A stretch of DNA of 16,342 nt from JAHRAH01 sp051009015 (GTDB lineage Bacteria > Pseudomonadota > Gammaproteobacteria > Tethybacterales > Persebacteraceae): the NCBI GenBank assembly GCA_051009015.1, contig JBPCWZ010000044.1, positions 1-16,342 on the forward strand, read 5' to 3'. A program made the position numbers and the translations under genes. Below are positions 14,220 through 16,342 of this stretch, piece by piece (the first letter of the stretch is position 1; the number at the start of each line of letters is the position of its first letter). The notes under the pieces were generated by a model. The model was given only the letters and a program-made list of their open reading frames with translations. It was not told the DNA's origin and ran no database searches.

Positions 14220-15303
14220 TTTTGGTTTTGGCGGCGATATCGGCTCGCGGCTCAAAAGCATAACGCTCGCCGATGAAGGTTTGACTATTGGCATTTTTGC
14301 CGATGCGTTGCCAAAAGCGCGGCAGATTGCCATCGGCGGCGAAGGTTGGGTTTTTGTCGGCAGCCGCGCGGATAGTGTTTATGCCCTGCGCGACAAAGAC
14401 GGCGACGGCATCGCCGAAGACAAGCGCATTATTGCCAAAGGTTTGCGCGCCCCGCATGGCGTTGCTTTTGGCGGCGGCGATTTGTATATCGGCGAGATCC
14501 CGCGCGTGCTGGTCGTGCGCGATGTCATCGGCAAACTGAAAAGCGGCGCGGCTATCATGCCCGAAGTTTTTATTGACGGCTTGCCGTCCGATGGTCATCA
14601 TGGCGTCCGTCATCTGGGCATCGCGCCCGATGGCAAAATGCTTTATGTATCATTCGGCGTCCCGTGCAATATCTGCAAACCGGAGAATGACCTTGCCGGA
14701 GTTATCCGCCGTTATTCGTTATCCGCCCCCGCCTTGCTTATCTATCCCCCCGTCCCCCTTATGGCGACAGACGGCGAAGTTTATGCCCGCGGTTTGCGAA
14801 ATGCCGTGGGTTTCGCATGGCATCCGCAAACAAAAGTGTTATGGATAACCGACAACGGCAGAGATTGGCTCGGCGATGATTTGCCCGGCGATGAACTCAA
14901 TCGCGCGCCGGTTGCCGGAATGCATTTTGGCTTTCCCTATTGTCATCAGGGCGATTTTCCCGACCCTGAGTTTGGCGATGAAAAACCATGCGATGAATTC
15001 GCCGCCCCTGCCCTGCTAACCGGCGCGCATGTGGCAAATCTGGGAATGGCTTTTACCAAAGACGGCGATGCTCTTATTGCTCTGCATGGCTCTTGGAATC
15101 GCAGTGTCAAAGTCGGCTATTCCGTCCGCCGCGCGCGCATCAAAGACGGGCGGGTGATAGATTATGAAGATTATGCCAAAGGATGGCTGAGCGATAACGG
15201 AAGTGTTTGGGGGCGTCCGGTTGATATTGCGATTTTGCCCGATGGCGGCGTTTTGGTATCGGACGATAATGCCGATGCCGTTTATATTATCCGGCAACAA
15301 TGA
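14122..15303 (+). CDS. Exported PQQ-dependent sugar dehydrogenase, L-sorbosone dehydrogenase-like
   Basis: The 393-residue protein has a signal peptide or N-terminal anchor (basic MTARKK followed by VVIVALVLLALAAAFW), pointing to the periplasm. The rest is a six-bladed beta-propeller of the soluble quinoprotein glucose/sorbosone dehydrogenase family. Visible motifs are VFVGSRADSVYALRDKDGDG, GLRAPHGVAFGGGDLYIGEI, DGHHGVRHL, YARGLRNAVGFAW, ITDNGRDWLGDDLPGDELN and HGSWNRSVKVGY. By family these enzymes oxidise aldoses or related sugars using PQQ. The actual substrate is unknown and some homologues may not bind PQQ. A stretch at about residues 199-214 (APALLIYPPVP) looks inserted between IRR and the YARGLRN motif. 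An in-frame TAA at 14113 fixes 14122 as the earliest ATG. It overlaps map by ATGA. Confidence 0.85.
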   Translation: MTARKKVVIVALVLLALAAAFWRAPVSIAFGFDFGFGGDIGSRLKSITLADEGLTIGIFADALPKARQIAIGGEGWVFVGSRADSVYALRDKDGDGIAEDKRIIAKGLRAPHGVAFGGGDLYIGEIPRVLVVRDVIGKLKSGAAIMPEVFIDGLPSDGHHGVRHLGIAPDGKMLYVSFGVPCNICKPENDLAGVIRRYSLSAPALLIYPPVPLMATDGEVYARGLRNAVGFAWHPQTKVLWITDNGRDWLGDDLPGDELNRAPVAGMHFGFPYCHQGDFPDPEFGDEKPCDEFAAPALLTGAHVANLGMAFTKDGDALIALHGSWNRSVKVGYSVRRARIKDGRVIDYEDYAKGWLSDNGSVWGRPVDIAILPDGGVLVSDDNADAVYIIRQQ

Positions 15304-16109
15304 GCGAAGCAAAAGTCAAAACCCCGGCGCAAGTGGAAAAGATGCGCATTGCCGGAAAACTTGCCGCCGGTGTGCTGGATTACATTGCCGATTATGTCCG
15401 CCCCGGCATCAGCACAGGAGAGTTGGACAAGTTATGCGCCGCGCGAATATTGGCGGCGGGCGCAACGGCGCCGACAATAAACTACGCCCCGCGCGGTCAT
15501 CCGCCCTACCCTTGCGCTACCTGCATTTCGGTCAATCATCAGGTGTGCCATGGCGTGCCGAGTTTTCGCAAGATACTGCGGCGCGGCGACATTGTCAATA
15601 TAGACATTACGGTGCAAAAAGACGGCTGGCACGGCGATACAAGCCGGATGTATTTTGCCGGGCAACCGTCAGTTTTGGCAAAGCGCCTGAGCGGGACGGC
15701 GCTGGAATGCCTGTGGCTGGCAATGGCGCAAGTCGCACCCGGGCGGCGTTTGGGCGATATCGGCGCGGCGATACAGGAGTGTGCGGAATCGCGCGGCTAC
15801 GGAGTCGTGCGCGATTTTTGCGGTCACGGCTTGGGCGCATCTTTTCACGAACCGCCGCAAATACTGCACTACGGCAAAAGGGGCGAAGGGGCAAAGTTGG
15901 TTGAGAACATGGTTTTTACCATAGAGCCGATGATTAATGCCGGAAGCCCGAAAGTCAAAATCCTCGCCGATGGCTGGACGGCGGTAACAAAAGACAGAAG
16001 TTTATCGGCGCAGTGGGAGCACACCGTGCGCGTAAGCGAAAACGGCTGCGAAGTATTAACAATACCCGACACCGAAGAACACCGCCGCTTTTTGCAACCG
16101 CCGGCATAG
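15300..16109 (+). CDS. map: Methionine aminopeptidase, type I
   Basis: The 269-residue cytosolic metalloenzyme removes the initiator methionine from nascent proteins. All five metal ligands are visible: Asp102 (NIDI), Asp113 (HGDTSRMY), His176 (CGHGLGASFHEPP), Glu209 (FTIEPM) and Glu240 (AQWEHTV). The substrate His84 is also present in HQVCHGVP. Length and the absence of an insertion in the catalytic domain make it type I. The N-terminus starts directly at the catalytic domain with no zinc finger extension. Its ATG overlaps the dehydrogenase stop (ATGA), an unusual partner, which suggests coupled expression of convenience rather than a shared pathway. The usual proteobacterial neighbours of map (rpsB or glnD) are absent, so this may be a second map copy in the genome. 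Confidence 0.95.
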   Translation: MSEAKVKTPAQVEKMRIAGKLAAGVLDYIADYVRPGISTGELDKLCAARILAAGATAPTINYAPRGHPPYPCATCISVNHQVCHGVPSFRKILRRGDIVNIDITVQKDGWHGDTSRMYFAGQPSVLAKRLSGTALECLWLAMAQVAPGRRLGDIGAAIQECAESRGYGVVRDFCGHGLGASFHEPPQILHYGKRGEGAKLVENMVFTIEPMINAGSPKVKILADGWTAVTKDRSLSAQWEHTVRVSENGCEVLTIPDTEEHRRFLQPPA

Positions 16110-16342
16110 TTAAATAACGCCGCCTCTTTCATCATTCCCGCCGCCCTTTTCGTCATTCCCGCAAAAGCGGGAATCTCCACACCATCGCCGCGAAGCGGCG
16201 CGTTATTAAAGCCCTGAAAGGGCGTCCTGTTCATAGCACGGGGCAACGCCCCGTGAGTCGGCATCATAAAGATATAGCCCTGAAAGGGCGTCCCATTCTT
16301 TTGCAGGGCAAAGCCCGGCAAAAACCGCAAAGCCAAACCCCC
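16110..16342. repeat. Non-coding tail with an array of short hairpin repeats
   Basis: No gene is supported in these 233 bases. Structures in order: a 22-base tandem unit (16118-16140 and 16139-16162, each ending CATTCCCG); a perfect hairpin ATTCCCGC-AAAA-GCGGGAAT (16155-16174); CGCCGC-GAA-GCGGCG (16186-16200); GCCCT-GAA-AGGGC (16211-16223); CACGGGGC-AAC-GCCCCGTG (16237-16255); a second GCCCT-GAA-AGGGC (16277-16289); and GGGC-AAA-GCCC (16306-16316). The loops are purine-rich (GAA, AAC, AAA). Such dispersed palindromes resemble mobile intergenic repeats. The first hairpin may also act as a weak terminator for map. Confidence 0.75.

Noticed and set aside
13999..14613. 204-codon minus-strand frame opposite the sugar dehydrogenase
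   Set aside because: The plus-strand frame carries conserved propeller motifs over the same bases, and this one carries none.
16110..16342. CRISPR array at the window end
   Set aside because: The repeats are short palindromes of different sequence and irregular spacing, with no constant direct repeat and unique spacers, and no cas gene is present.

Overview
The window reads as a chromosomal segment of a proteobacterium, most likely gamma- or betaproteobacterial. The evidence for this is the YceF-type Maf protein, the UbiB sequence (AALESLGPIF-like and KFGQ motifs in their gamma/beta form), an adjacent hemC-hemD pair, a leucine-degradation liu cluster, and a site closely resembling the proteobacterial dif sequence. 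The DNA is moderately GC-rich with many GCC/CGC codons. I see no tRNA, rRNA, CRISPR array or complete insertion sequence.

Left part (1-5425): yceF (minus) and gltD (plus) diverge from a 37-base gap. gltD converges on hemD. ubiB, hemC and hemD (all minus) form a tightly overlapped chain for ubiquinone and haem/sirohaem precursor supply. They sit behind a 219-base gap that holds a possible -10 box and a 31-codon ORF.

Middle (5425-11786): a compact minus-strand liuA-liuB-liuC-liuD-liuE operon encodes the route isovaleryl-CoA to 3-methylcrotonyl-CoA to 3-methylglutaconyl-CoA to HMG-CoA to acetoacetate plus acetyl-CoA. Gaps or overlaps are 2 to 8 bases. No regulator gene and no acetoacetate-activating genes are in the window.

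Accessory part (11787-14121): two plus-strand genes encode related membrane proteins. Each has two hydrophobic helices followed by two four-cysteine zinc-binding modules. The second also carries a C-terminal PD-(D/E)XK-like nuclease domain. A convergent unknown gene of 169 codons follows. Next comes an AT-rich intergenic region with a 15-bp perfect inverted repeat, whose right arm lies inside a 28-bp candidate dif site (13957-13984). This stretch is the most unusual part of the window.

Right part (14122-16342): an exported PQQ-type sugar (sorbosone-like) dehydrogenase overlaps map, encoding methionine aminopeptidase type I, by ATGA. The end of the window is non-coding and packed with short hairpin repeats.
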